Assembly: GCA_963762635.1 (NCBI GenBank)
Contig: CAVXLQ010000014.1
Coordinates: forward strand, 116,419-180,418
Direction of reading: 5' to 3'
DNA length: 64,000 nt
Source of the DNA: Tenggerimyces sp963762635
Lineage (GTDB): Bacteria; Actinomycetota; Actinomycetes; Propionibacteriales; Actinopolymorphaceae
Part shown: positions 40,646 through 48,910 of the stretch, in pieces
How the letters are laid out: the number at the start of each line of letters is the position of its first letter
Position numbering within the stretch: the first letter of the stretch is position 1
The notes under the pieces: generated by a model
What the model was told of the DNA's origin: nothing
What the model saw: the letters and a program-made list of their open reading frames with translations, nothing else
The model's database searches: none
Translations under genes and position numbers: made by a program

Positions 40646-41520
40646 CCGCGCTCGTGACCAGCTCCGACGCCCGCCACCCGAGAAGGCAGCGGATCCTGCG
40701 CCGGCTGCCCTGGTGGATCGGGGCCGCGTTCCTGGTCGGAATCGCGGCGCTGTGGGTCTTCCCGTTCGCCTGGATGGTGTCGGCGTCGCTCAAGGACAAC
40801 ATGGAGATGTTCGCCGGAGGGCTCAATCTCCTTCCCAGCAACCTCGTCTGGGAGAACTACGTCCGTGCCTGGAACGACGCGAACTTCGGCCGCTACCTGA
40901 TCAACACCGTCATCGTCACCGTTGTCACAGTCGTGATCGTCACGGTCAGATGCGCGACGTGCGGGTACGTGCTGGCGCGGTATCGGTTCAAGGGGTCCCG
41001 GATCTTCATGGGCATCCTGATCGCGACCCTGTTCGTCCCCACCGGCTACACGATCATCCCGGTCGTCAAGATCTCCATGCAGCTGGGGCTGATCGACTCA
41101 CTCGCCGGGATGATCCTCGCGCTGAGCGGCGGGGCGTACGTGTCGGCGATCCTGCTGTACTTCGGGTACTTCCGGACGATCCCACGAGAGTTGGAAGAGG
41201 CCGCCGTGATCGACGGCGCCGGGTTCGTACGGACGTTCTTCTCGGTCATGCTTCCGCTGGCCATGCCGGTCACCGCGACCGTCGCCATCCTGACGTTCAT
41301 CACGACGTGGAACTCGTTCTTCCTGCCTTTGGTGTTCTCGTTCAGCCGCCCGGAGCTCCGGACCGTCAGCGTGGGCATGCAGGCCTTCGTCGGCGAGACC
41401 GCGACGGACTGGTCCGGGATGGCCGCGGCGGGCGTCATCTCGATCCTGCCCGTCGTCGCACTCTTCATCTTCATGCAGCGCTACTTCATGGAGGGCATTT
41501 CGGGGGCGGTGAAGTCATGA
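40642..41520 (+). CDS. Sugar ABC transporter permease (MalG/UgpE type)
   Basis: This partner permease has 292 residues and six spans. It starts with a basic segment RRQRILRRLPWW, then WVFPFAWMVSASLKDNMEMF. The EAA coupling loop is PRELEEAAVIDGAGFVRTFFSVMLPLAMP. The end IFMQRYFMEGISGAVKS is a classic MalG-type C-terminus. It overlaps the first permease gene by 4 bp and precedes the binding protein by 49 bp. Together these form a CUT1-type importer whose membrane part is complete; the ATPase is missing from the operon. Confidence 0.94.
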   Translation: MTALVTSSDARHPRRQRILRRLPWWIGAAFLVGIAALWVFPFAWMVSASLKDNMEMFAGGLNLLPSNLVWENYVRAWNDANFGRYLINTVIVTVVTVVIVTVRCATCGYVLARYRFKGSRIFMGILIATLFVPTGYTIIPVVKISMQLGLIDSLAGMILALSGGAYVSAILLYFGYFRTIPRELEEAAVIDGAGFVRTFFSVMLPLAMPVTATVAILTFITTWNSFFLPLVFSFSRPELRTVSVGMQAFVGETATDWSGMAAAGVISILPVVALFIFMQRYFMEGISGAVKS

Positions 41521-41569
41521 CTCTCCCTACCGACGGACTGATCATCAACACACACGAGTGGAGTCGATC

Positions 41570-43039
41570 ATGACCAAACCGGCTGGACTGACGCGCAGAG
41601 GCCTTCTGGGCGCATCGGCGCTGGCTGCGGCTGGGCTCGCCGCCGGCTGCGGCGGCTCGGGCTCGGGCGGCTCGGGTGGTTCCGGCGGATCCGGCGGATC
41701 CGGCGGCGGGGCATCCGGTGGCGTGGACTGGGCGGACCATTTCAGCTCGTTCCAGAAGCTGCACGACGAATGGGCGTCGAAGCAGTCGACGGCACTGGGC
41801 AAGAACGTCGTGCACACGTACTACGACGCCTCCAAGGCGCAGCAGGCGTTCCAGCTGGCCCATCAGGCGAAGAAGATGCCGGACGTCTACTCGAACGTCA
41901 TCGGGCTGCCGTTGTCCGCCCTCGTCAGCGGCAAGTGGGTCCACGAGCTCACGCTGTCCGAGGAGACTCTGGGGAAGATCCCGAAGACCGCCCTGAGCGA
42001 TGGAATCACCAGCCTGGACAAGAAGCTGTACGGCTTCCCGCTGTTCAGCTTCCGGCAGTCGACGACCTGTCTGTGGATGAACAAGGACCAGTTCGAAAAG
42101 GCGGGACTCGACGCGGCCAACCCGCCGACCGACTACGCCGGGTTCAAGGAAGCCTGTCGCACGATGGCGTCGGCAGGGGTGCAGCCGATGACCCTGGCGC
42201 TCGGAGCCGACGGCGGACGGGTCCGCGACCAGGTCGACGACATGGCGCAGACGGCCGGCTTCCCCGGCTACCAGGGGCTGAAGTTCACCACCGGCGAGTA
42301 CGCGTACCACGACGACGCGTACATCACCGTGATCGAGTTCTTCAAGGAGCTGTACGACGCGAAGCACATGCTGCCGGGGACCAACAGCTTCGGCGTGGTG
42401 GACGCGCGAACCCGGTATGCGGCCGGCGCGGTCGGGATGTTCATCGACGGCATCTGGTGTGCCGGCGGATCCAAGGCCCTCGTACCCGCGTTCGTCGACA
42501 AGATCGAGTCCGGCCCGATCCTGGTGCCCACCGCCGGGTCCGACGCCTTCACGTACCGGGGCCGACCGGCCGCCACCTGGTTCGTGTCCGCCGACAGCGA
42601 CGACCCGGAGTCGGCGACGAAGCTCCTCGAGTCGTTCATGACCGACGAGTACCAGAAGGGCATGATCGCGGCGATGGACCAGCCGCCCCTGAACCTCGAC
42701 CTGGTGGCGAGCTCGGACGCGATCGACGCGTACAAGAAGGTCGTGACGTTCTGCAAGGAGAACGTCTTCCTGATGCCGCAAGCCATCGTGAAGAACCCGG
42801 CGATCGCCGCGGTCGACGCCCAACGCAAGCCGATCACCCCCCACCTGGGCGCCGTCCTGCAGGGCTACCTCGGCGGATCGATCAAGGACCTGCCGGGCGC
42901 GCTGAAGAAGCTGAGCGACGCCAACGAGGCCGACCGAGAGCAGGCCATGACCAAGGCCAAGGCGTCCGGCGCGGAGGTGTCCGAGGACGACTACGTCTTC
43001 AGCGACTGGAAGCCAGGGGTCGACTACGAGGCCAGCTGA
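41570..43039 (+). CDS. Extracellular sugar-binding lipoprotein
   Basis: This 489-residue solute-binding protein has a twin-arginine motif (TRRGLLG) and a lipobox LAAGC with Cys27 as lipid anchor. A Gly-Ser linker (repeated GGSG, encoded by a short DNA repeat at ~41655-41712) follows before the mature domain WADHFSSFQKLHDEW. The CUT1 binding-protein pattern is visible in KKLYGFPLFSFRQSTTCLWMNKDQFEKAGL, RYAAGAVGMFIDGIWCAGG and ATWFVSADSDDPESATKLLESF. It delivers the sugar to the two permeases. The last codons (TACGAGGCCAGC and TGA) are part of the 122-bp segment duplicated at 43770. Confidence 0.92.
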   Translation: MTKPAGLTRRGLLGASALAAAGLAAGCGGSGSGGSGGSGGSGGSGGGASGGVDWADHFSSFQKLHDEWASKQSTALGKNVVHTYYDASKAQQAFQLAHQAKKMPDVYSNVIGLPLSALVSGKWVHELTLSEETLGKIPKTALSDGITSLDKKLYGFPLFSFRQSTTCLWMNKDQFEKAGLDAANPPTDYAGFKEACRTMASAGVQPMTLALGADGGRVRDQVDDMAQTAGFPGYQGLKFTTGEYAYHDDAYITVIEFFKELYDAKHMLPGTNSFGVVDARTRYAAGAVGMFIDGIWCAGGSKALVPAFVDKIESGPILVPTAGSDAFTYRGRPAATWFVSADSDDPESATKLLESFMTDEYQKGMIAAMDQPPLNLDLVASSDAIDAYKKVVTFCKENVFLMPQAIVKNPAIAAVDAQRKPITPHLGAVLQGYLGGSIKDLPGALKKLSDANEADREQAMTKAKASGAEVSEDDYVFSDWKPGVDYEAS

Positions 43040-43146
43040 CCCGCGCCCCACTGCCCTGCGTGATCATGATCGTGATCATGAAGGCGAACCGGCGAATACG
43101 ACCGGTTCGCCTTCATGATCACCGTCATGATCACGGCGAGGGGCTG
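43025..43146. repeat. 122-bp direct repeat, left copy (contains palindrome B)
   Basis: It starts at TACGAGGCCAGCTGACCCGC in the 3' end of the binding-protein gene and runs to GGGGCTG at 43146. It matches 43770-43891 at about 118 of 122 positions with a constant offset of 745 bp. It includes palindrome B: arms 43059-43092 and 43102-43135 (34 bp, two mismatches) around a 9-base loop. The hairpin lies 20 bp past the binding-protein stop and may be its terminator. Confidence 0.88.
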
Positions 43147-43260
43147 GGCGAGGGCGGTCACGTTGGACGAAGATGTGCTTCGTCCAAGCGCGGCTACACC
43201 CGGACATGCGCCGGCAGTGCAGAGTCGCGGTGGCCGAGTTCCCGGGCAGCGTCGCTCGCC

Positions 43261-43476
43261 ATGGACAACGTCGAGCGGCTGAGAGCCATGATCACTGAAC
43301 TACGTCGGCAACGCGAACAGTGCGACCCGAAGGCGAACACCAACCCGCAGTACTTCCACTACTCCAACGCGATCACACAGCTTCGTTGGCTTGTGCACGA
43401 CCTTGGCGGCATCGGACCCCAGCGACGAAGCGTAACCACCATCGGTCTAGGGCCGTGTTTGGAGGTGGTCCGTTAG
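43261..43476 (+). CDS. Small ORF in the repeat-flanked island (71 aa)
   Basis: MDNVERLRAMITELRRQREQ at the N-terminus forms a charged amphipathic helix, followed by CDPKANTNPQYFHYSNAITQLRWLVHDLGGI and a basic C-terminus. The composition (Asn, Gln, Tyr, His) is unlike frame noise in such GC-rich DNA, so it may be real. No recognisable domain or strong ribosome site is present. It ends one base before the convergent small ORF at 43478. Both lie inside the 623-bp island between the two 122-bp repeats. Function is unknown and the coding status uncertain. Confidence 0.45.
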   Translation: MDNVERLRAMITELRRQREQCDPKANTNPQYFHYSNAITQLRWLVHDLGGIGPQRRSVTTIGLGPCLEVVR

Positions 43477-43477
43477 G

Positions 43478-43651
43478 TCACTTCCCGGTAGTCCGTGCCG
43501 TCTCGTCGCGCCATTTGAGGGCGGATCGAACATCCGCACGAACGTCCTTCGCCAGCCTCGTCAACTCGGCGCGTTCGGCGTCGTTCAGAACGCCGGTTTC
43601 GTTCTGTTCCGCCAAGTCCACCAGGCGATCGGTCTTACTCCGCTTGGTCAT
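43478..43651 (-). CDS. Small ORF in the repeat-flanked island (57 aa)
   Basis: MTKRSKTDRLVDLAEQNETG then VLNDAERAELTRLAKDVRADVRSALKWRDETARTTGK reads as a charged helical protein. The DAERAELTRLAKDV helix looks like a genuine folded segment. ATG 43651 follows AAGGGG, a usable ribosome site. An upstream in-frame start at 43693 would add 14 residues. It is convergent with the ORF at 43261. The small size and island location suggest a horizontally acquired or mobile pair, but no toxin-antitoxin or recombinase motif is visible. I do not recognise a family. Confidence 0.5.
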   Translation of the reverse strand: MTKRSKTDRLVDLAEQNETGVLNDAERAELTRLAKDVRADVRSALKWRDETARTTGK

Positions 43652-43769
43652 GGCCAACCCCTTGGTCGTCGGGTGGTCGCTTGTAGCAGTCAAACGTGTC
43701 TTGCGATGTCGAGGCGTCTAGGAACCAACCCCTCACGCGGCTCCGATCACGGTCGTGATCACAGCGACC

Positions 43770-43891
43770 TACGAGGCCAGCTGACCCGCGCACCACTGGC
43801 CTGCGTGATCATGATCGTGATCATGAAGGCGAACCGGCAAATACGACCGGTTCGCCTTCATGATCACCGTCATGATCACGGCGCGGGGCTG
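43770..43891. repeat. 122-bp direct repeat, right copy (contains palindrome C)
   Basis: This is the second copy of the segment at 43025-43146, with four differences. It still carries the last codons and stop of the binding-protein gene (TACGAGGCCAGCTGA), here non-functional, so it is the derived copy. Palindrome C occupies 43804-43880. Just left of it a perfect dyad GATCACGGTCGTGATC lies at 43744-43759, resembling part of the palindrome. The repeat supplies the stop codon (43876-43878) of the SNase-like gene that runs in from the right. Confidence 0.88.
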
Positions 43892-44805
43892 ACCAACCGA
43901 GGGGCTGGCGTCAGGTTCAGGGCGCCGATCGCGCTCTGGACGTCGGCCTGCCAGACCCACAGGCGGTACACCGGCGGGACGTCGATGTAGTCCTCCGGCC
44001 CGTGCAGCACGCGCGTCCGGAGGTCGGCGCAGTAGCGCTCCCGCCAGGCGTACCGGGCCGCGCCCGTCACCGGCTTGCCGTCCTCGATCCCCTTCTTGGC
44101 AATGGAGAACAGCTTCTCCATCGCGCGGTACTCGTAGGCCAGCAGCGTGTTCTTGTCGCTCCAGATCCCCTTCTTCCCCTTCACCGCCGCGGCGGCCGCC
44201 TCGAGGAACAGGGGCAGGTCCAGCTCACCCGGGATCGAGGGGTAGATGATGAACGGCGCGGCCCAGCCGGCGGCGATCAGGTCCAGGTTGAACGTGCTGC
44301 GCTGCGCTCGCGTGAGCTTCGCCAGCTCCGTCGTGCTGTAGTTCGGCGCGATGTAGGCGAGCAGCCGGTTGTTGTTGTCGAAGGGGGCGTCGGCGATCCG
44401 GATGAACAGGTTGCGCTTCTCGTCCTCGTTCGGCGGGTCCTTGCGCAGTCGCTTGTCGATGTTCTCGTGCTCGAACGCCGACGCCGACTTCCCCTGCGTG
44501 AAGTGCAGGGTCCCCGCCGCCCCCGTTGCCAGCTTGGGCTCCAGCACCTTCGACAGCCGAGCGGAGATGGGCACGTCCGCGGGGCGTTCGCGCATCCACT
44601 CCGCCAGTTGCAGGAACTTCTTGTCGACCTTCGCCGCCCCGTCGGGCGTACGAGCCGTCACCTCCGGCGTGTCCACCGACAGCATCCGGATCGGCATCCG
44701 GATGTTCGGGGTGTCCCCGTCGGTGACGTCGACGAGCGCGCGAGCGCCCAGCGAAGGCATCGACAGGCCGGCAGGCGACCACAAGACCTGAATGGGATCG
44801 ATCAT
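43876..44805 (-). CDS. Thermonuclease (SNase)-like protein
   Basis: This 309-residue protein has an N-terminal SNase-like core: DGDT at residues 29-32 and R40...DTPE with E48. The R-to-E spacing of eight and the Asp-Thr-Pro-Glu block are the same as in staphylococcal nuclease (R35-E43). The rest is longer than the ~150-residue nucleases, with FIRIADAPFDNNNRLLAYIAPNYSTTE, then a FNLDLIAAGWAAPFI segment and a C-terminal helical region. The second catalytic Arg is not obvious. No signal peptide is seen, so it may be cytoplasmic and regulatory rather than a secreted nuclease. Its C-terminal SPAP and stop lie within the 122-bp repeat. Confidence 0.68.
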   Translation of the reverse strand: MIDPIQVLWSPAGLSMPSLGARALVDVTDGDTPNIRMPIRMLSVDTPEVTARTPDGAAKVDKKFLQLAEWMRERPADVPISARLSKVLEPKLATGAAGTLHFTQGKSASAFEHENIDKRLRKDPPNEDEKRNLFIRIADAPFDNNNRLLAYIAPNYSTTELAKLTRAQRSTFNLDLIAAGWAAPFIIYPSIPGELDLPLFLEAAAAAVKGKKGIWSDKNTLLAYEYRAMEKLFSIAKKGIEDGKPVTGAARYAWRERYCADLRTRVLHGPEDYIDVPPVYRLWVWQADVQSAIGALNLTPAPRLVSPAP

Positions 44806-44809
44806 CGCG

Positions 44810-44825
44810 AACGTGCCCCCACGTT
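44810..44825. promoter_or_regulatory. 16-bp palindrome upstream of the SNase-like gene
   Basis: AACGTGCCCCCACGTT has perfect 6-bp arms AACGTG/CACGTT and lies 5-20 bases before the start codon at 44805. A related CGTGGGGGC stretch recurs in the other orientation near 44890-44902. It could be an operator or a hairpin occluding the ribosome site. The rest of 44806-45031 holds no gene that I can see. Confidence 0.5.
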
Positions 44826-45031
44826 GGTAGCCGGTGTCCCGTACCCCGTGTCACCGGATGGCTACAGGTTAGGGACGGACTCCGAACGTGGGGGCCAGTT
44901 CGCGCAATCTTTACTTTGTTGCATCGTTTGCTGTGGCAATGTCGTCGGGACATGGTGCGGGTGTGCCGACAATTGCCGGGGCGTTCACCGCGCTCTCCGT
45001 CTGGTGCGGCCTGAGCGCGGAGTCCTTCTCT

Positions 45032-46861
45032 CTACTTGTTGTACGCGTCCAGAGCCTCCTGGTACGTCGCCAGGTACGACTCCAGCCCGATCTGCTCGAT
45101 GGTGTCGACGTACTTCTTCCAGACACCGTCGTCGTCGATCTTCAGGCTGCCGATGATGAACTGCGCGGTGCTCGCGTTGATGTGGCTGTTGAGGTTCGTC
45201 GCGATCTCAGCGGCTGTCGCGGCCTGGTCCTCGTTCAGGTAGACCGGCGGCAGCTGCAGCTCCTGCGGCTGCTTGTGCGGGAAGTAGTTGTCCCGGCTGT
45301 TCGTGTACAGCGGCTGCTCGAACGTGGGGTTCTTCGGGTCGACGACCTCACCGAGCCGGTAGTCGTTGGACCGGTAGTTCGTGCCGTTCTGACCCCACCA
45401 CGTACCGTCGGGGAGCTCCGACCAGGTGCCGATCGTGGTCCAGAGCGCCTGCTTGCCGTTGATGCCCTTCTCGCCTTGCTTCGCCCACCGCCACGTCTTG
45501 TCCTTGACGCCGCTGTAGGACCGCATCTGGGCCTCGAGCTCGTACTGCCCGTCCGCCCACATCACCGCCACAGCGGGGTTCTTGCACGCGTTGGTCACGA
45601 CGAACCGGCCGTTGGCCCACGGCGCGTAGTAGTCCCACGTCGAGATTTGCGTGCCCTGCGGACCCTTGAGCGTCGGGACACACACATAGTCGCGCCACGC
45701 GGCGTCGGGGGAGTCGTCGTCGATCGTGAGGAACGAGCCCCAGTAGAACGCCCGCACCGCACCGAGGATCCGGTCGCCCTTCTTGTCGCCGACGCGGCGG
45801 AGCTGGTCGCCGTTCTGGGTGAAGCTCTCCTTCGCGATCAGCCCGTCCTTGTAGAGGCCGGCGATGTAGCGCAGCCCCTCGCGCCATTCGTCCCTGTTCG
45901 CGACGAACTGGACCTTGCCGTCGTCGCCCACGATCAGCCACGGGTCGCGCGCGTTGGTGCCGGTGAATGGGATGTACATGAACGAGCCCATGAAGTAGTT
46001 CGTGAGGAACGTCTCCGAGTCGGCCATCAGCGGCGCTTCGTCGTTCTGGCCGTTGCCATTCGGGTCGCGCGTCTTGAACGCGACAAGCATCTCGCGGAAC
46101 TCGTCGAGCGTCTCCGGCATCTTGAGCCCGAGCTTGTCCAGCCACGGCTTGTAGACCCACATCCGCTGGCCGCCGGCCTTGCAGTGATAGCAGTCGTTGA
46201 CGTACGGCATCGAGTAGATGTGTCCGTCCGGCGCGGTGATGACCTTCTCGGTGTCCGGATAGTCCTTGTAGACCTTCTTGATCTCCACGCCGTAGTCGGC
46301 GATGTACTTCTCCAGCGGGAGGAACAACCCTTGCTGGCCGTACAACATGAGCTGGGCGTTGGAGAACTGGATGTTCATGAAGACGTCGGGGATCTCCCCG
46401 GCCGTGAGCATCGCGTTGACCTTCGCCATCGTCTCCGGCCACTGGTCCTCGATACCGACGGACTGGAACTCGGCGTGGACGCCGGTGCGTTCCTCGTACC
46501 ACTTCGAGAACTGGTTGTTGTTCCAGTCCGCGGTCTCCTTGTCCTTCGGGACCACGATCTTGAGCGTGACCTTCTCCTCGCCGACGACGAGCTTGCCCTT
46601 GTCGGACGCCATCGGGCCGACGTACCCGTCGGGGTAGATGATGCCCTTCAACGGTGTGGTCTTCGGGCCGCCCTTGACCGCGGCGGCGTCGTCGACCGGA
46701 GCCCCACCGGACCCGCCGCTGCCCTTGCCACCGGAACAGGCGGCCAGCAAGCCACCGCTCGTGGCAGCGGCCAAGCCGATGCCCATGGCGCCGAGTACGA
46801 AGTCGCGACGTGATCGCGCTCGGCCAGGTGACTGAGCCCCGTGCGTGTTGTCCTGCGTCAT
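45032..46861 (-). CDS. Extracellular solute-binding lipoprotein (LplA/LipO type)
   Basis: This 609-residue binding protein has a twin-arginine signal (SRRDFVLG), lipobox LLAAC with Cys42, a Gly-Ser linker, and a large mature domain. Landmarks are TLKIVVPKDKETADWNNNQFSKWYEERTGVHAEFQ, MNIQFSNAQLMLYGQQGLFLPLEKYI, KVITAPDGHIYSMPYVNDCYHCKAGGQRMWVYKPWLDKLGL, and AVMWADGQYELEAQMRSYSG. The size and these features fit the large LplA/LipO-type proteins that accompany LplB/YtcP permeases for oligo- or polysaccharide uptake. It is the last gene of the minus-strand importer operon, 28 bp behind the LplB-like permease. Confidence 0.92.
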   Translation of the reverse strand: MTQDNTHGAQSPGRARSRRDFVLGAMGIGLAAATSGGLLAACSGGKGSGGSGGAPVDDAAAVKGGPKTTPLKGIIYPDGYVGPMASDKGKLVVGEEKVTLKIVVPKDKETADWNNNQFSKWYEERTGVHAEFQSVGIEDQWPETMAKVNAMLTAGEIPDVFMNIQFSNAQLMLYGQQGLFLPLEKYIADYGVEIKKVYKDYPDTEKVITAPDGHIYSMPYVNDCYHCKAGGQRMWVYKPWLDKLGLKMPETLDEFREMLVAFKTRDPNGNGQNDEAPLMADSETFLTNYFMGSFMYIPFTGTNARDPWLIVGDDGKVQFVANRDEWREGLRYIAGLYKDGLIAKESFTQNGDQLRRVGDKKGDRILGAVRAFYWGSFLTIDDDSPDAAWRDYVCVPTLKGPQGTQISTWDYYAPWANGRFVVTNACKNPAVAVMWADGQYELEAQMRSYSGVKDKTWRWAKQGEKGINGKQALWTTIGTWSELPDGTWWGQNGTNYRSNDYRLGEVVDPKNPTFEQPLYTNSRDNYFPHKQPQELQLPPVYLNEDQAATAAEIATNLNSHINASTAQFIIGSLKIDDDGVWKKYVDTIEQIGLESYLATYQEALDAYNK

Positions 46862-46889
46862 CGTCCTTCCCTTCCTGCTACGAGGTTCC

Positions 46890-47882
46890 TCACCAGAGGC
46901 TTGTCTTGGCGAGACGACGGGCGATCTGGTTGGCGATCACGAGCAGGACGAGCCCGATCACCGCGCGGAAAAACCCGATGGCGGCCGCGTACGAGATCTG
47001 CGGGACCTGAGACGCGATCCCGACCTTGTAAACGTAGGTATCGATGACCTCGGCCGTTCCCATGTTCAGCGGCGTCTGCATCAGCAGCACCTTCTCGAAG
47101 CCGACGCTGAGGATCGAACCGATGTCGAGGATGAGCAGGATGACGGCGATCGGCATGATGCTCGGGAGGTCGATATGCCACATCCGTTGGAGTTTCGTGG
47201 CGCCGTCGACGACCGCCGCCTCGTGCAGCTCCTGCGGAACGCTCGACAGCGCCGCGAGGTAGATGATCGCGGAGAAGCCCATGCTCTGCCATGCGCTGGA
47301 CCACACGTAGACGTGCCGGAACATGCCCGGGTCGCCCATGAAGTTGACGCCCTCGATGCCCACCAGGCTCATCAGGTTGTTGAGCAGCCCGGTGCGCGGG
47401 TCGAGCAGCAGGAAGAGGATGCCGACCACGACCACGGTGGAGATGAAGTGCGGCGCGTACGTGATCATCTGCACAGATGCCCGGAACCAGCGGGTGCGTA
47501 CGTGGTTGAGCGCAAGCGCGAGGATGATCGGCAACGGGAATCGCACGACCAGCTCGTACACGTGCAGGAACACGGTGTTCTCGATCAGCGGCCAGAACTG
47601 GTACGCGTTGACGAACCGCTCGAAGTGCTCGAGCCCGACCCACGGGCTACCAGAGATTCCGCCGATGGGGTTGAAGTTCCGGAACGCGATCTGGACGCCG
47701 TACATCGGCCAGTAGTGGAAGACGATCATGTACGCGACCGGCAGGATCAGCATGACGTACAGCTGCCAGTTGTGCTTGATCTGCCGGCCGATCGCGGCGC
47801 GCTTGACCGCTCGCCGTGCGCCGCGGTTCTGGCCCGGCCCGCCTCGGGTCCGAGGCTGGCGCTCGTTCGTCACTGTCGCCAT
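46890..47882 (-). CDS. ABC transporter permease, LplB type
   Basis: This 330-residue membrane subunit has six spans: NWQLYVMLILPVAYMIVFHYWPMYGVQIAFRNFNPIGG after a basic N-terminus rich in Arg. The EAA loop is QELHEAAVVDGATKLQRMWHIDLPSIMP. The PMYGVQIAF-x-NF block is the LplB signature for permeases of complex-carbohydrate importers. It pairs with the YtcP-like subunit just upstream (4-bp gap) and the binding protein downstream. No ATPase is encoded in the cluster, as with the first importer. Confidence 0.94.
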   Translation of the reverse strand: MATVTNERQPRTRGGPGQNRGARRAVKRAAIGRQIKHNWQLYVMLILPVAYMIVFHYWPMYGVQIAFRNFNPIGGISGSPWVGLEHFERFVNAYQFWPLIENTVFLHVYELVVRFPLPIILALALNHVRTRWFRASVQMITYAPHFISTVVVVGILFLLLDPRTGLLNNLMSLVGIEGVNFMGDPGMFRHVYVWSSAWQSMGFSAIIYLAALSSVPQELHEAAVVDGATKLQRMWHIDLPSIMPIAVILLILDIGSILSVGFEKVLLMQTPLNMGTAEVIDTYVYKVGIASQVPQISYAAAIGFFRAVIGLVLLVIANQIARRLAKTSLW

Positions 47883-47886
47883 GTCC

Positions 47887-48786
47887 TCATCCCTTCAACG
47901 AGCCGATCATGATGCCCTTGACGAAGTGCTTCTGCACAAAGGGATACGCGATCAAGGGCGGGATCAGCGCGATGACGATGAGGCAGTACTTCAGCAGGTC
48001 GCGAAGCTCCTGACGTCTCGCGAGCTCGCTCGCGTCGACCATCGCGCCGGGGTCGATGCGGTTCTGGATGACGATCTCTCGAAGGACCAGCTGTAACGGG
48101 AACAACGTCTGATCGGTCAGGTAGATCAGCGCGTTGAAGAACTGGTTCCAGTGGGCGACCGCGTACAGCAGCGCGTTCACCGCGATGATCGGTTTCGACA
48201 GCGGGACGACGACCCGCCAGAAGAAGTTGAAGTCGTCGCAGCCATCGAGCCGGGCGGCCTCGTGTAACTCGTTCGGGATCGTCACCTGGTAGAAGGTGCG
48301 GGTGATGATCATGTTCCAGACACCCATGGCCGTAGGGAGAATCAGCGCCCACCTGGTGTCGAGAAGGCCGAGGTCCTTCACCACCAGGTAGGTCGGGATC
48401 AGCCCACCGCCGAACAACAGCGTGAACGCGAAAAAGAACATCAACACGTTCCGGCCAAACAGATCACGACGCGCCAACGGATACGCCGCCAACAGCGTCA
48501 GGGTGACGTTGATGATCGTGCCGACGCCCGCGTAGAACAGTGAGTTCAGGAAGCCGGAGACGATCGTCCGGTACTCGATCACCGCCTGGTAGCCGTTGAA
48601 CGTGATATCCACCGGCCACAGCCAGACCTCGCCGCTCGACACCGCGATCGGCGAGCTGATCGACGCGCTGATGATGAACACCAGGGGATAGAGCACGACC
48701 AGCATGAAGATCGACAGAACGACGTAGTTGAGGACGTTGAACGCCTTGTCCTGTTTGGGTTCCTTGACCGCAGTAACTGTCGTCAT
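47887..48786 (-). CDS. ABC transporter permease, YtcP/AraQ type
   Basis: This 299-residue subunit has six spans: NVLNYVVLSIFMLVVLYPLVFIISASIS at the N-terminus, with the EAA loop NELHEAARLDGCDDFNFFWRVVVPLSKP. The end YPFVQKHFVKGIMIGSLKG is the YtcP-type C-terminus. It is the first gene of the importer operon, transcribed leftwards. A GntR-type gene lies 124 bp upstream on the same strand, in a region without another gene. The substrate is likely a plant or microbial oligosaccharide; the sequence does not tell which. Confidence 0.94.
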   Translation of the reverse strand: MTTVTAVKEPKQDKAFNVLNYVVLSIFMLVVLYPLVFIISASISSPIAVSSGEVWLWPVDITFNGYQAVIEYRTIVSGFLNSLFYAGVGTIINVTLTLLAAYPLARRDLFGRNVLMFFFAFTLLFGGGLIPTYLVVKDLGLLDTRWALILPTAMGVWNMIITRTFYQVTIPNELHEAARLDGCDDFNFFWRVVVPLSKPIIAVNALLYAVAHWNQFFNALIYLTDQTLFPLQLVLREIVIQNRIDPGAMVDASELARRQELRDLLKYCLIVIALIPPLIAYPFVQKHFVKGIMIGSLKG

Positions 48787-48910
48787 GGTCCGCTACTCCG
48801 CTCCTTCCTGCTGGTCCTGCACGAGGGCGTACTGAGGTACGCCGCGCTCCACCCGCGTGCGATGTTCCGTTGTCTTGTTGCGGCTTTGCTGCGTGCTGGC
48901 GGTCGGTCGG

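Noticed and set aside
43261..43651. Toxin-antitoxin pair
   Set aside because: The two small ORFs are convergent rather than co-transcribed and neither shows a known toxin or antitoxin motif.
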